From positions 1,474,975-1,538,974 of the forward strand of contig BQUP01000003.1 of assembly GCA_022835595.1 (NCBI GenBank): a stretch of DNA of 64,000 bases, given 5' to 3'. The translations under genes and the position numbers were made by a program. This DNA is from Cystobasidium ongulense. Taxonomy: Eukaryota > Basidiomycota > Cystobasidiomycetes > Cystobasidiales > Cystobasidiaceae. Numbering within the stretch: position 1 is the first letter of the stretch; each line of letters begins with the position of its first letter. The notes beneath the pieces were generated by a model. The model worked only from the letters and a program-made list of their open reading frames with translations, had not been told where the DNA came from and searched no databases. Of this stretch, positions 34,649-47,528 are shown in pieces.

Positions 34649-35345
34649 CCTGTCTAGTAGCTAGTCTAGCTGAGACACGCGCGCGGATTCTCGTGCCTGG
34701 AGTAGTACTGAACGGTCGTTGGGTCGGAGATGAGGGATGTCCAGACCTTTGAGAGGAAACGAAGTGGGGCTCCGACAAGATGTGGGCGTGTCTCTTGAAC
34801 TCCCTCTACCTTCGCTTCAGTTTGGGAGGTTTGCTTTAATTTATGGTATTTCCGCTTAGCGGGAATGCCGGCCTTCGTATGGTAAGGCATGCGGACGAGC
34901 GGCCTTACAGTAGTAGCGAGAGGAGGGAGTAGTATTGATCCGACCTTGAGCCAATCACAGGTATTGAAGCTGAAAGGGGCTGCGTGTGCATTATCTTGTC
35001 CATTGTATCAATTAACTTTGAGTTGGAGTGCCAAGGAATTTCTTTGTTGATCGGGAGCTTGGGGCTCCGGAGCCATAACTTTACTTTTGGTTTCCTCGGC
35101 GCTACTGCCATGCCGGGGCTCCGCAGCGCCATGGAGGTACCGGTAAGCTGTTAGTTACCATAGGAGAGCGCGATTGTCGTGGTGCACCAAGCATTTACTA
35201 CCTATGACATGTACGGTAGGTTGCGTTTTTCAAGTCCGTCAAGGCCGTTCCGTTCTCCCAATCAATGGGCAGTTCATCGATGCAGCGCTCCTAATTCTAA
35301 TACTATTAGGCTAATAGTAATAATATCACCAAAACCTTTCCCACA
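34649..35345. other. intergenic region between MFS gene and F-box-like gene
   Basis: About 700 bases. Two copies of GGGGCTCCG occur about 55 bases apart (near 35062 and 35116), which may be chance. The short frame at 34905-35132 has no family resemblance. Confidence 0.45.
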
Positions 35346-36467
35346 TCATGCTTCATTGAGGTGGTGACCATGTGTATTATTATAGAATAATGTATTCATC
35401 TTTGATTTGTAGAAGTAATAGAATTGACCATATGTGGCGATGATTCTCTTGCACTCGGATGCATCTCCTCGCCAAAACCATGCTCTCGATCTAATCGCGT
35501 ATGCACGCAAACAATTAGCGTGAAACCTCTTCAGGCGGAGGTCTGAAACGGTAGCAGTCTCCGTGTCGTAGCGAAAGTCGGTATTTCCAATTGAACGAAA
35601 GCGCACGAGTGTAGTGAGACGAGGACACCAGCTTGGGTCTGTGGCTAGAAGTTCAAAGATCCGTTCGACCACTTCGAACTCTGTGACATCAATGACTAAG
35701 TGCTGGAGGAGTGGAGGAAAGGGAATGTCTTCAATTCGGTGATCTACAACTGCTATAAGGCGTAGAGAGATTAAATGAGGTACGTGACAGAACAAGTCGG
35801 CATATATTGTGTTGCTTATAAAGCTTCCCAACCCAGACAGTCTTAAGCTCGTTAATTGCCTACCGCAGCTTGCTAAAATAGTCTGAGCCGTTTCGACGGT
35901 CGTGTCGAGTGATAAAGCCCGCAGCGATGTTGCGTTGGAAAAGGACATGACGAAAACTTCCATTGTCAGTTCTATCTGATTGTTGCAGATTACCTCTAAG
36001 CGCTTGACTGTTCTTGGAATGACCGGAAATGGTGGATGTGCGAGCTCTCTGGTGTTTTGAAACGAGATTGTAATGTCGACCTCTAAACGTAGGGTGATCA
36101 CACCGGGGCAAGCCGCCAGTATACGGCTCATGTCTTCCAAGTGGGCAGCGCGGATATGGAGTCGCAACACAGCCTTACTGAGGTGCGGATTGTGTTTGAA
36201 TGTCTTGAGGAGAGCGACTTCACGACGATTATGTGCACAATTACGAGCATTAAGGAGACCAACATGAGGAAATGCCCGTGATCCTTGGGTGGTAGAATCA
36301 ATATAGATTTGTCTGTAAAGTGCTTTTGTCACTGGGCCGTACGTGCCTCTACAGACTCGCGCGAAAGAGCTGCGGTCTCGAATATCTTCGATGAGTTCTG
36401 CCACACGGCGGATGACTTGAGCTGCGGAGAAGAGTTCATGCTGCGATGAAGAAGCGGGTGGAACCAT
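35346..36467 (-). CDS. F-box-like/LRR protein, tandem copy 1
   Basis: Intronless open frame of 373 residues. Residues 15-55 (V-I-R-R-V-A-E-L-I-E-D, then F-A-R-V-C-R-G-T-Y, then L-Y-R-Q-I-Y-I) fit the second half of an F-box-like domain that would bind Skp1 in an SCF ubiquitin ligase. The rest is a series of irregular leucine-rich repeats (C-P-G-V-I-T-L-R-L, then A-T-S-L-R-A-L-S-L, then V-P-H-L-I-S-L-R-L) that could select substrates. It shares many blocks with the next gene: R-I-L-A-A-C-P, T-T-V-E-T-A-Q, F-P-P-L-L-Q, W-C-P-R-L-T and R-F-R-S-I. The F-box assignment is an inference from the pattern. Confidence 0.75.
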   Translation of the reverse strand: MVPPASSSQHELFSAAQVIRRVAELIEDIRDRSSFARVCRGTYGPVTKALYRQIYIDSTTQGSRAFPHVGLLNARNCAHNRREVALLKTFKHNPHLSKAVLRLHIRAAHLEDMSRILAACPGVITLRLEVDITISFQNTRELAHPPFPVIPRTVKRLEVICNNQIELTMEVFVMSFSNATSLRALSLDTTVETAQTILASCGRQLTSLRLSGLGSFISNTIYADLFCHVPHLISLRLIAVVDHRIEDIPFPPLLQHLVIDVTEFEVVERIFELLATDPSWCPRLTTLVRFRSIGNTDFRYDTETATVSDLRLKRFHANCLRAYAIRSRAWFWRGDASECKRIIATYGQFYYFYKSKMNTLFYNNTHGHHLNEA

Positions 36468-36931
36468 GGCGATTTCTGTATCGTAAGAGAACAGACCGAT
36501 GATTCAAGCAATGTCGTTTGTCAAAAGGTTGCGTCTTGCACGTATGTCTGGTAGGTTGCGACCGTTGAAGCGATGAAGTATTCGAGAAAAGGCAGTATTA
36601 CCTTCCCCTAGCAGCCTGCCAGTCATATTTCACAGTGGCAGCTAGTAATTGAAGTGAGCAGATTCAGCCGTTACCACTGGAGAGAAGCTTACGATTTCGG
36701 CCAAGCTTGTCAAGGTTTGTTCTGGATTTCTCTTGAGGGGTGCGGTCTTTTTTTGAGTTACGTTTCTGCGGGATTGAATAAAGAACAATATCTTGTAATT
36801 ATATCATTATATGAGTGTGATCACGCTTGAACCCCATTAACATCAATTATATCAAGCTAACAATACATTTCTAGCATCTGCAGAGGTCGCTGTCTCTTGA
36901 CAGCTCACCTCATAAGGAGTAGGTCAGGTCA
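36468..36931. other. intergenic region between the two F-box-like genes
   Basis: 464 AT-rich bases (notably around 36775-36870) without any recognisable feature. It holds the promoter of copy 1 and the 3' end of copy 2. Confidence 0.5.
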
Positions 36932-38020
36932 CTACACCACTTCAAAATCGAAAGATCTCGGCCTTTTTGCCAATGTCTCGAACTCAGATGCACCCCCTTG
37001 CCAGAATTCTCCTTCTACTCTGGCTGCGTAAGCGTGTCCACAGTTCTCTCGAAATCGCTGCATGCGGAGCCTAATTTCATCCCACGTAACACCCAGAAGG
37101 TCGGTATATCGAATCGATCGAAAGCGTGCAAGTCTGGTCAAACGAGGACACCAAGTTGGCCCGCTAGCCAGTAACTCGACAATTCGTTCTATCGTCTTGA
37201 AATCAATCGTATAAAAATCAAGGCATTGTAAAAGAGGAGGGAATGAAATGTTTTCGACTTGCTGGTCCGTGATTTCGTATAGTCGCAGAGAGGTCAAATG
37301 TGGTACGCAAGCGAACATGTTGTTATAATCTGTGTCGAGTATATTGCCCACGTCTCTTCCCAGCTTGCACAAGTTCAGCCTCGTAATCCGACTCGTATCG
37401 AGATTTTCTAGGATTATCTGAGCCGTCTCCACGGTCGTGCAGAGTGATATAGCCTGCAATGATGTAGCATTCAAGAAGGCTTGAACTATAGCTTCTGTTG
37501 TTGGTTGAGTCAAACCGTCGTGAATAATGTAGAGCCGCTTTACCGTTGACGGAATAGTCGGGATGGCTGGGCGCTCCAGTCGCCGTATTCTTACCATGCG
37601 TATGTCATCGGGATTGAAGTACGGGAACTGCAATTGGAGAGACGTCAAGCTAGGGCAGGCAGCTAGGATACGATTTATCTCCTCCTCCGGCATTGTGACG
37701 GTATAAAGCGCCGAGACAGCTGCTCCAAGCTGTGGATTGCATTCCAGAGTTTTGAGCAGAGCCAGTCGCCGCTTCACTGCAGTGAGGGGGTTTTCGGGAT
37801 CTACAAAGTTGGGGATCCTATCATGACAGTTGAATACACGCTTGACAGGCGGAATCCCAATGTGTCTGTACCGTAATTGTATCACAGAGGCATATACGCC
37901 TTTGCTGACTCGCGCGAATGCAATGAATCTACGGGCAGAGCTTAGCAATTCTGCTATACGACAAGTTATTGATCTTGTCGATAGGAGCGGATGATTTCTT
38001 GCAGGACTCGTGGATGACAT
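36932..38020 (-). CDS. F-box-like/LRR protein, tandem copy 2
   Basis: Intronless open frame of 362 residues, same orientation and same architecture as the gene at 35346-36467. The F-box-like start (I-T-C-R-I-A-E-L-L, then F-A-R-V-S-K-G-V-Y) is followed by leucine-rich repeats. Shared blocks in the same order show the two are paralogues: R-I-L-A-A-C-P, I-P-S-T-V-K-R-L, N-A-T-S-L-Q-A-I-S-L-C-T-T-V-E-T-A-Q-I-I, F-P-P-L-L-Q-C-L and W-C-P-R-L-T-R-L-A-R-F-R-S-I. They have diverged over most of their length, so the duplication is not recent. Being intronless in such an intron-rich region is notable. Confidence 0.75.
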   Translation of the reverse strand: MSSTSPARNHPLLSTRSITCRIAELLSSARRFIAFARVSKGVYASVIQLRYRHIGIPPVKRVFNCHDRIPNFVDPENPLTAVKRRLALLKTLECNPQLGAAVSALYTVTMPEEEINRILAACPSLTSLQLQFPYFNPDDIRMVRIRRLERPAIPTIPSTVKRLYIIHDGLTQPTTEAIVQAFLNATSLQAISLCTTVETAQIILENLDTSRITRLNLCKLGRDVGNILDTDYNNMFACVPHLTSLRLYEITDQQVENISFPPLLQCLDFYTIDFKTIERIVELLASGPTWCPRLTRLARFRSIRYTDLLGVTWDEIRLRMQRFRENCGHAYAARVEGEFWQGGASEFETLAKRPRSFDFEVV

Positions 38021-38295
38021 CAGGAATGCAGCGTGATGGGAGAAAAACCAGCAATCTAGTTCGGTGGTTTGTCATCTACTGCGTTGTTTGAATCGTCGAG
38101 CACGCACGCCCGTCATGTCACGTGTGTACGTTGTGTCCGGGAGATCCGTGAAAGGGTGCCGTCCTGCTCGTCAGACAACTTCGTTGCGTTGCCCCATGGC
38201 TTGCGGGGGAAGTCAAACGAGTGGAGTCCAAGTTTGCGAGGAACGCGTAGCAATGATCGTTCCAGTGAGCAGCTTCATGTGCGATGATGAGCCGG

Positions 38296-39861
38296 CTAGA
38301 AGTCCAGCTGGCAAACAGGCAACCTGTATGGGCAGGGGATATTCCAGTACTGTAGAGAGCGACTATGAATCAGTCCTGAAGACAATGATGTAATCGAAAT
38401 TTACACCTTACCCGTCTGATTATGCCTTCCCATGTAGCCTGACCCTTATCTGTACTATTCATGTCTACTTCATACCATGTAGTTTTGAGGCCGGTTTCGG
38501 TCAAATGCATCTCGGAGACGTGCGTATAAACCTCGTAGAATGACATGCTAGTAGCTCCAAGTCCATGGAAGAAGGAGAATCTAGAAGTTTCGTCTCTTAA
38601 TAGATTTGGCAGTTCCGAAAAGAAGGCGTGCAGATCTGCGTAATGTTCGGAGAACGTGTCGAACTAGTGGCCCATCCTAAGAATTAGCCACAGAATATTT
38701 CGACATTGCAGATAAGGAAGAGCTTACATAGATAGCATCAAACTCCGCCAGTTGGTCACCTGCTTCAAAGGCAGCCAGATACTCTCGCCATGTGCCTTCG
38801 AAGAACTCTACGCCGGGCCTATCGTACCATCCATTTGCTCGGGCATGAGCAAGGACATCAGGGTGGGGTTCAATGATGACATGCCGGGTAGGTTTGTATC
38901 GTTGAAGTTCATCATCGACAAGGCCCAGACCGAAACCGACATTCAGGACGGTGAATTCGCTTTCATCATCGGTGACATCGCGATCTTGAGCTAATAAGCG
39001 TGCTGTTTCTTGCATTATAGGCAATTCCCAACCCATCATCACTCCATTTCCTTCTTCATCAATGCATCTCTCTTGGCCATTGTCGTCTTTCTCGTAGTGT
39101 AGCCGAGATTTGAGGAAGGCCTTATTGTCCGATGCAGTTGAGACTTGCTTTACAACATCATCTTGTTCCGGTTCAGCCTTGGCAATTGCAGGAATGACTT
39201 TTGGATCTTGGTCCACCTCTTGAGCGTCTTCGTCGTGGTCGTGGTCGTCTTCGTCCATCGCGTCGCTCTGCGCAGCAAGGATAGCTTGCAACATCTCCAT
39301 CCGTACACCCTCCATCACAATAGCATTGAATACATCTTCCCGGTTGAGCGTGTATGCAACGTCGCTAGCAGTCTACGTGTTGGAATTTCACAGAGTCTGC
39401 TCGTCAGCGGGGCATTGAATTGTTAAGGACATGCATCAACCTCACAAAGCCAGAGTTGTCCACTGTATTGCATATCAATGAGACATCTAGTCAGTTCGGA
39501 TCGGGTCAAAGTCGGCAGAAGGACCTGACTTGCCGATATTCCACACAGCGCCGTGTCTCAGCAAATAGTTGACGAGTTCAAGACTACCATTGTCTGTGGG
39601 TACCGAGTCAGCCAGGCCAGGCGAAAGCGTGCATGATATGAACCCACCAGCAGCATAATGCAAGGCAGTCCATCCAGTCTGCGCATCCTGCTGCCATGCA
39701 AGAGCACCCTCGTCGATCAGCGTCTTGGATTTTTCAAGGTCGCCGTGGCTGCTCGCGGCGTGGAGCTTTAAAGCGAGCTGCATGCTTTCTTCGAGAGCGT
39801 CCGTTATTTCCACTGGTACTTGAGAGCTGGCAGCATGTCTATCCTGACGACTTTCACCCAT
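38296..39861 (-). CDS. RMT2: protein arginine N5-methyltransferase RMT2
   Basis: S-adenosylmethionine-dependent enzyme that methylates the delta nitrogen of arginine (ribosomal protein uL11/Rpl12 in yeast). Six exons (minus): 39648-39861, 39534-39593, 39446-39462, 38728-39372, 38412-38663, 38296-38349. They sum to 1,242 nt (413 aa, yeast Rmt2 about 412), which closes. The N-terminus has ankyrin-like repeats (G-W-T-A-L-H-Y-A-A-D, then L-V-N-Y-L-L-R-H-G). The catalytic domain has L-N-V-G-F-G-L-G-L-V-D (SAM loop), V-I-I-E-P-H-P-D-V and F-F-E-G-T-W. The tail reads F-S-F-F-H-G-L-G-A-T and ends Y-W-N-I-P-C-P-Y-R-L-P-V. Intron 2 (39463-39533) has a GC donor, and exon 3 is 17 nt. Confidence 0.95.
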
Positions 39862-40033
39862 TGCGAATGATTGCCGAGGAGAAGAAACCCCGACGCGCTC
39901 TCGATTACCTTTTTCTTCTCACCTTTTCTGCACGGTGATGACTGGAGCATGCGCATGGATGGACCACAACAGCTCGCATTACAAGTGTGATTGAACGACC
40001 TCGAATGCCCGCAGCCAGCCAACGCCATCCGCC
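39862..40033. promoter_or_regulatory. compact bidirectional promoter, RMT2 and alpha/beta hydrolase
   Basis: Only 172 bases separate the start codons of two outward-facing genes, so both promoters and leaders must share this stretch. No TATA box is visible on either strand. Confidence 0.7.
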
Positions 40034-42161
40034 ATGTCGCTGAACGGAACCTCCGACTCAAAGCCGACCTCACCGTCGCCATCAGCATTATCAGCACCAT
40101 CAGTAGCAGCAGGAAGCGATGCCGTTGAGCCTTCTGGTGGACCGCCGGACGGGACCTTCAAGTGGAGCGTACTCACGTGTAGACTTGTGAGCGATGTTCC
40201 TTTGCCTTGGCTTCCTCGAGGAGGTAATTGCTGACATTGCCTGTAGCTCGTCCTGTTCGTTTGGGCTATTACGCCACTATCATGGGCGTACGTGTTGTGG
40301 TCGCTTGCATGCTATCTGCAAGTGTTGCCATCAACGCCATCTCCACCCGCACAAAATGCACATGAGTGGAGCACCCTCGTGCGCATCGCCTTGCGAAAGA
40401 TCCTCCTCTTCTACGCCTGTCTAGAAGTCCTCTTCACTTTTTATTTCCGTTACCTCATCTACAAAGTTCAGAAAAGGACGTCTCTCCCTCCATATGGACG
40501 TGCCTTTCTACGTCAAACTCTGGCAAGAGCGCTCGAAGATGGAATGAAAATCGAAGGTGAAGAGGCTATAGCTAAATCCGAAGATGCCGATAATTCAGCA
40601 AATTCATCAACGAGTCGAAGACCCCGACGTGCAACTTTTTCAAATGCAAGGTTCAGTCAACTATCTTTCCTCGATGAAAAGAAGCGTCTATCTGTGAATG
40701 ATCCTCGAGCAGTCGAATGGAGGAACATGTTTCAAAATTGGTTCCTTGGGACCCCTTGGGACCAGCTGAAACGCGAAAATCTTCTCGAATGGCTGTCATG
40801 GTCATTTTTCGGCTTGCACTACGAAGAAATCGTAGAAGAATACGAAAAGGAAGGTCGTCCACCTATCGCTCAGGATGTGCAGAGTGCAGATGATATCCTC
40901 ACAGAAAGTGCAGTAGATGAAGATGCAAGCGCAAAAATGAGCTTCCTCTTGCAAGGTCTCTACATGCTCGAAGCAAGAGCTGGCATGAAACTTCCTGAGG
41001 GAAAGAATCCCGCCGTCTCATGCATTCGACTCCACCTCGATCCAGTCAAAGTCACTTCTCGTCCGCTAGCCAAATACCTAGTCACCGGGTTCTTCAATAT
41101 TTTGCTGCAACGTCGAGCTGCTCGATCTGGCTTCGTCAAGGTCCAAGATGCAGGACTGGAGTACCTTATCCGTGTACCAGAATTATGGAAACCTGGATCC
41201 GAAAGTACCCGCCCAGTACTCTTCATACATGGACTAGGGATGGGATTAGCACAATACGCATCATTAGTTTCATACTTTGAACAGCATCCAGCTTTGAAAG
41301 ACAGGCCTTTAGTCTTATTACTGCAGCCGCACCTATCGATGAACCTTTTCCACCCAGATCATCTGAAACCGCCAAACAAGGAGAGTACGACCAAAGGTTT
41401 ACGAGCGCTAGTGGCGAGGTGGAAATTCGAGGATGGAATCACCGTCGTTAGTCACTCTAACGGTACCATCGTACATGGATGGCTCCTGAAAGAATGCCCG
41501 GAATTGGTAAAAGCCTCGTGCTTTGTTGATCCAGTCACTTTCTGTAAGCGTCGCCCCTTATTGTACATCCTGTTCAATGAGAGCACTCGACTGACACAGG
41601 GGAATGTCATAGGCCTCTGGGAACCATACGTTGCATATAACTTTCTATATCGGAAACCTACCACAGGAATTGATCACCTTATGCGCTACTATGTCGGTGA
41701 AGAAATTGGGATAGCTACGATGCTTCAAAGGTATTTCGACTGGAGTGCCAATATTCTCTGGTTTGAAGAGTGAGTAGCTCTGCCTTGTTTGCCAGGAACT
41801 ACCATCGTCTATGATTTCATGGCAAGACTGATTCCGTACTCCTTTCATTAGAATCCCAAATGCACTCTCAAATTGTGACACTTGTTATTTCATATCGGAG
41901 AATGATGCAATTCTCAACGCGAGAAGAGTTACCCGGTACTTGAAGGACCATGGAGTGAAAACTGTTCAAGAAGGCGGTAACCTCCATTTCATGGAGGGTG
42001 TAGCACATGGTACGTGACGTCCTTATATATGCATTAAACTGTCGTAAAGCGATTCTTCTAACATATGCTCTTTGTCTGCTTTGTCATATGATTCAGGCGA
42101 AGCACTCATAGCTGGCAAGAAGCACATCAACTTAGTGATGGATTGGTTAGGTGCCAAGTAA
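40034..42161 (+). CDS. membrane-associated alpha/beta hydrolase
   Basis: Exons 40034-40186, 40247-41769, 41852-42009 and 42097-42161 sum to 1,899 nt (632 aa), which closes. A Ser/Pro-rich N-terminus is followed by a long hydrophobic helix pair (L-V-L-F-V-W-A-I-T-P-L-S-W-A and L-L-F-Y-A-C-L-E-V-L-F-T-F-Y-F). This anchors the protein. The C-terminal half is the hydrolase core: V-L-F-I-H-G-L-G-M-G (oxyanion loop), V-V-S-H-S-N-G-T (nucleophile elbow), E-N-D-A-I-L-N-A-R (acid region) and L-H-F-M-E-G-V-A-H-G (catalytic His). The elbow reads S-x-S-x-G instead of G-x-S-x-G. The enzyme's substrate is not known to me. Confidence 0.87.
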
Positions 42162-42519
42162 ATTAAGATGATGTAGTAATATATTACAACAATAGATGAT
42201 ATATCAGACAATGTAACTGTTAAAGTGTATCTTAAGCAATCTTAGATGATCCTCTGAAGGCTTACGCTGGGACAGTTTCGACATTCGGTATCTCGATTCG
42301 AAGTGATTTTGGGACTTTAGTTAAGGCGTCCTGGGGAGGAGTTTTCCCCCTCATCTGCTCCCATCACTTCCGATCTGAAAGTGCTTCGAAAGAAGGCTAC
42401 TTCTCAGACACGCTATCGAGATAAGTATTGTCTCTCCCCATTCAAGAACGAGCGCTCTGCCCGGGACATTTGACAGGTTATCAACTTGGATTGCAGACGC
42501 TACGATTTCCCTCTGTGCC
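42162..42519. other. convergent 3' region, hydrolase and HPP gene
   Basis: 358 bases between facing stop codons, AT-rich at the left. No recognisable feature. Confidence 0.5.
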
Positions 42520-43868
42520 TCATCTGCGTTGATGTCCATTCGAGTTACCCCTTGAGTCAGTAGAATCGGTATTACCCGGTTGAATTTCGCGTATTTCCTC
42601 CGCTTGTATATTTTGCGCCCATGGAGTGCGACCTTCTTCCAAGGACATCTCTGCTTGATCTAATGTTCCTTTCTCTAATTCCCCACGTGGTGTGCGGACG
42701 AGTGTTTTTGTGCTGTGTATCCAATATGTAGGATACCTTCTTCGACCTACGTTCTGTGACGAGAGAAAGTGCAACGAGGATGAAATCGCATGAGGACAGT
42801 CTCATCTTCGCTGCGACAGCAAAACAAAAAAGGTCGCCCTTCCATTCCACTCACATTGATTATGCATGCCCACGCAGTCATGATGAGAGCGGATATCAGG
42901 ACAATATAGATGAGTCGCCAGGACATGTTGATAGCAGCTGGCTGCACGGAGGCTATGATGGCGGTGGCACCACCGCTGGATGGAGCACAGAGTCGCTCAG
43001 CTCAGTTCAGTAGACATGGTAATGTCCAGTGAAGCTTACGGAGGATGAACAGTCCCAGTCATCTGCATCAAGAGTAGGGATAGCGCCATCGACAGCGCTC
43101 CGTTGATCCATACGATATGATTGAGCTCCCCTGGAACGATAGTGTCGGAAAGCTGATAGTGCGGACTTAGACGAAACAGCTTCGTCACACAGACTGCGAG
43201 GATACAGCTCAATACCTGTCCTCCGATGAGATGGCGAGGCTGTGCCAGAGGGGACTCTATAGTGCCGAAGCTGAGGACGGCGGTAGCGCCAAACGAGGCG
43301 ACGATGAGGATGGTGCCGTCATTTGGAAAGGCGGCGGATATGATGACCTCGATGAGTGCTATGCCGACGAAGGAGCCGACTGTAATGCATGTTACCAGCG
43401 GTATAGGTAGCAAGTATAACATGGCATCAGCTGAAGTAAAGATGGGCGCCACCACACTCGGACCGACCCGACAGCTTCCTACGCACCTGTAGAGAGGACC
43501 CAGGTCTCGTACTGCAGAGGGAGCTTTGCCAGCCAGGTGAACGGGGGAATGGGAAGACAAGCATACGGGGGCTTGCTGTCTGGGTCGCGATAGCCTGTCC
43601 AGCGGCGCAGAGGACGAGGCAGCCGACTTCGCAAATCTCGGGTTGGCCTCCATCCTTCTGGAACCAAGCGATACGCGGGGGGCGGCGGTGGAGTAGCTGC
43701 AGTCTTGCTGGGCGCTGCTACGGTTGCTATTGCTTCTGCTGGCCGCTTGCCATTCGGGACTGCTCTCTTCTCTGCTTGCTGCTGCTGCTGGCCTCCTCCG
43801 ACTGCGACTGAAGACGACGAGGAAGAAGACGGCGGCGACGATGACGACCCAGCTGCAGGTCCATTCAT
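42520..43868 (-). CDS. HPP-family integral membrane protein
   Basis: Exons (minus) 43487-43868, 43040-43379, 42855-42975 and 42520-42753 sum to 1,077 nt (358 aa), which closes. The N-terminal 100 residues are Ser/Pro/Gln-rich and disordered. The core has the HPP order: Y-E-T-W-V-L-S-T-V-G-S-F-V-G-I, A-S-F-G-A-T-A-V-L-S-F-G, E-S-P-L-A-Q-P-R-H-L-I-G-G, and the name-giving H-P-P-G-G-A-T-A-I-I split by intron 2. Four membrane helices are likely. HPP proteins transport nitrite into plastids in plants and cyanobacteria, and the fungal role is uncertain. The end (Y-W-I-H-S-T-K) continues as a hydrophilic tail. An alternative acceptor at 43431 would lengthen exon 2, but then the helix preceding G-S-F-V-G-I fits less well. 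Confidence 0.88.
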
Positions 43869-45241
43869 TCTTGCGAGCAGATAGACCTGAAGATATGCAA
43901 GTATAGGATAGACCGGATCAGCCCTGCTCAGCCTTTCGCAGCCTTTTCTTTTTAAAAAGATAGACGACCCGCCGGCTCGCCTTGTTCCGCGGACACTAAT
44001 TGCTTTTCCGTCACGTGACGGTGAGGGAGGGATCTTCAGCAAAGACGCAGTAATGGACTACCCTACCCTCGACAATTATGAGCGAGCTGCCAGACATTGG
44101 CATGCGTCACTGCGGGCATCATGCGTTGAATGTCCACCTTGCGGATCCTGGATATAAAAGGGCTGCATCCATCACGGTCTCCTTGCCCGACGAGGTCTAC
44201 CTCTAGCATATTCTTACAAAGTAATGCTCGCTGCCCAGAGACCCTCACACTGATAGTTCTTCTCCAAGCTAGCCGGTACTTGATTGGTGCTGCGATGGTG
44301 GACGGCGGAAAGAGCGCCATAGGCTATCGCGCAAGCTCCGATTTGTGAATACTACCACCACGATCTGCTCATAATCAACCATAACTCTGCTGGTTTTTCG
44401 ATTTGGTAGAGAACTACAACGATGCTTCGCCGTTCGGGAAATGGCCATAACATGAATCCAGCTGACTGACGTATACCAACCCTCTACATCGCGGAACCTG
44501 GCATTGTCGTCGTGCTTATTCAGGCAAAACCCATGGTAGGTGTTAGGTTGGAGTTACCAGCTATAGCAGCGAGCCATCCTACACTTACTTGGTCGATTAG
44601 ATTGTGCTAACAACACCGACCTGATACTGCTTGTTCAAGCTGCGCGTCGATTCCCATAAATGCAGGTGTGGATTCTTGTCGCGTCATCTGCAGGAAGCAC
44701 CCATCCAAGGTTGGACACAAGCTGAAGCCTTGTGAAGCGTCTCAGTGTTTTCCTTTGGTCGTAGCAGTGGATCCTTTTGATATCGGCATCACGCTCTGTT
44801 CTGGCAGATGGTGGTCTCAAATCATAGGTGGTAGGTACAGGCTCTGATGAGATTAAGCGCCCTGCATCAGCTTCTTGATTGGCGAAGGATTACACATGGT
44901 TCGAGTCTCATAAGGTCAGGCTGAACGGTAGTAGCGATATGGAATGAATGCATGGTCTATTCGCTATAGTCCTGCTCGAGTAATATAGAACTTTTCGATC
45001 GCAAGCAAAGGTGACGAGTCTCGCCTCCATTCGCGTGCAGCTCTTCTCGTTCCAAGCTCGCATCAACACACCTCTCGCACCTCACCTCACCTCGCCTCTA
45101 CTCCATCCCACTACAACCGTCACCTCGACCCTTCTCAGCTCGCCTCACCGCGCCTCGACTCGCTCGCTCGCGGCCAAAGAGGACTGCCTGCCACCCACCC
45201 ATCCAACCACCACCACCTCGACCCACGCCAGCCCACAGACC
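43869..45241. other. long divergent intergenic region, HPP gene and HOG1
   Basis: 1,373 bases between outward-facing start codons. A clear TATA-type string (tataaaag) sits at 44154-44161 on the plus strand, but only a nine-codon frame (from 44223) follows, so it may be fortuitous or serve a noncoding RNA. A T-loop-like string (GGTTCGAGTC, near 44899) does not fold into a tRNA. Confidence 0.5.

Positions 45242-47528
<2,287 letters not shown>

Noticed and set aside
44154-44161. TATA box of a gene between the HPP gene and HOG1
   Set aside because: Only very short frames follow, and no conserved product is encoded.
44890-44915. T-loop-like string GGTTCGAGTC suggesting a tRNA
   Set aside because: The flanking bases cannot form a five-pair T stem, and no D arm, anticodon arm or acceptor stem is present around it.
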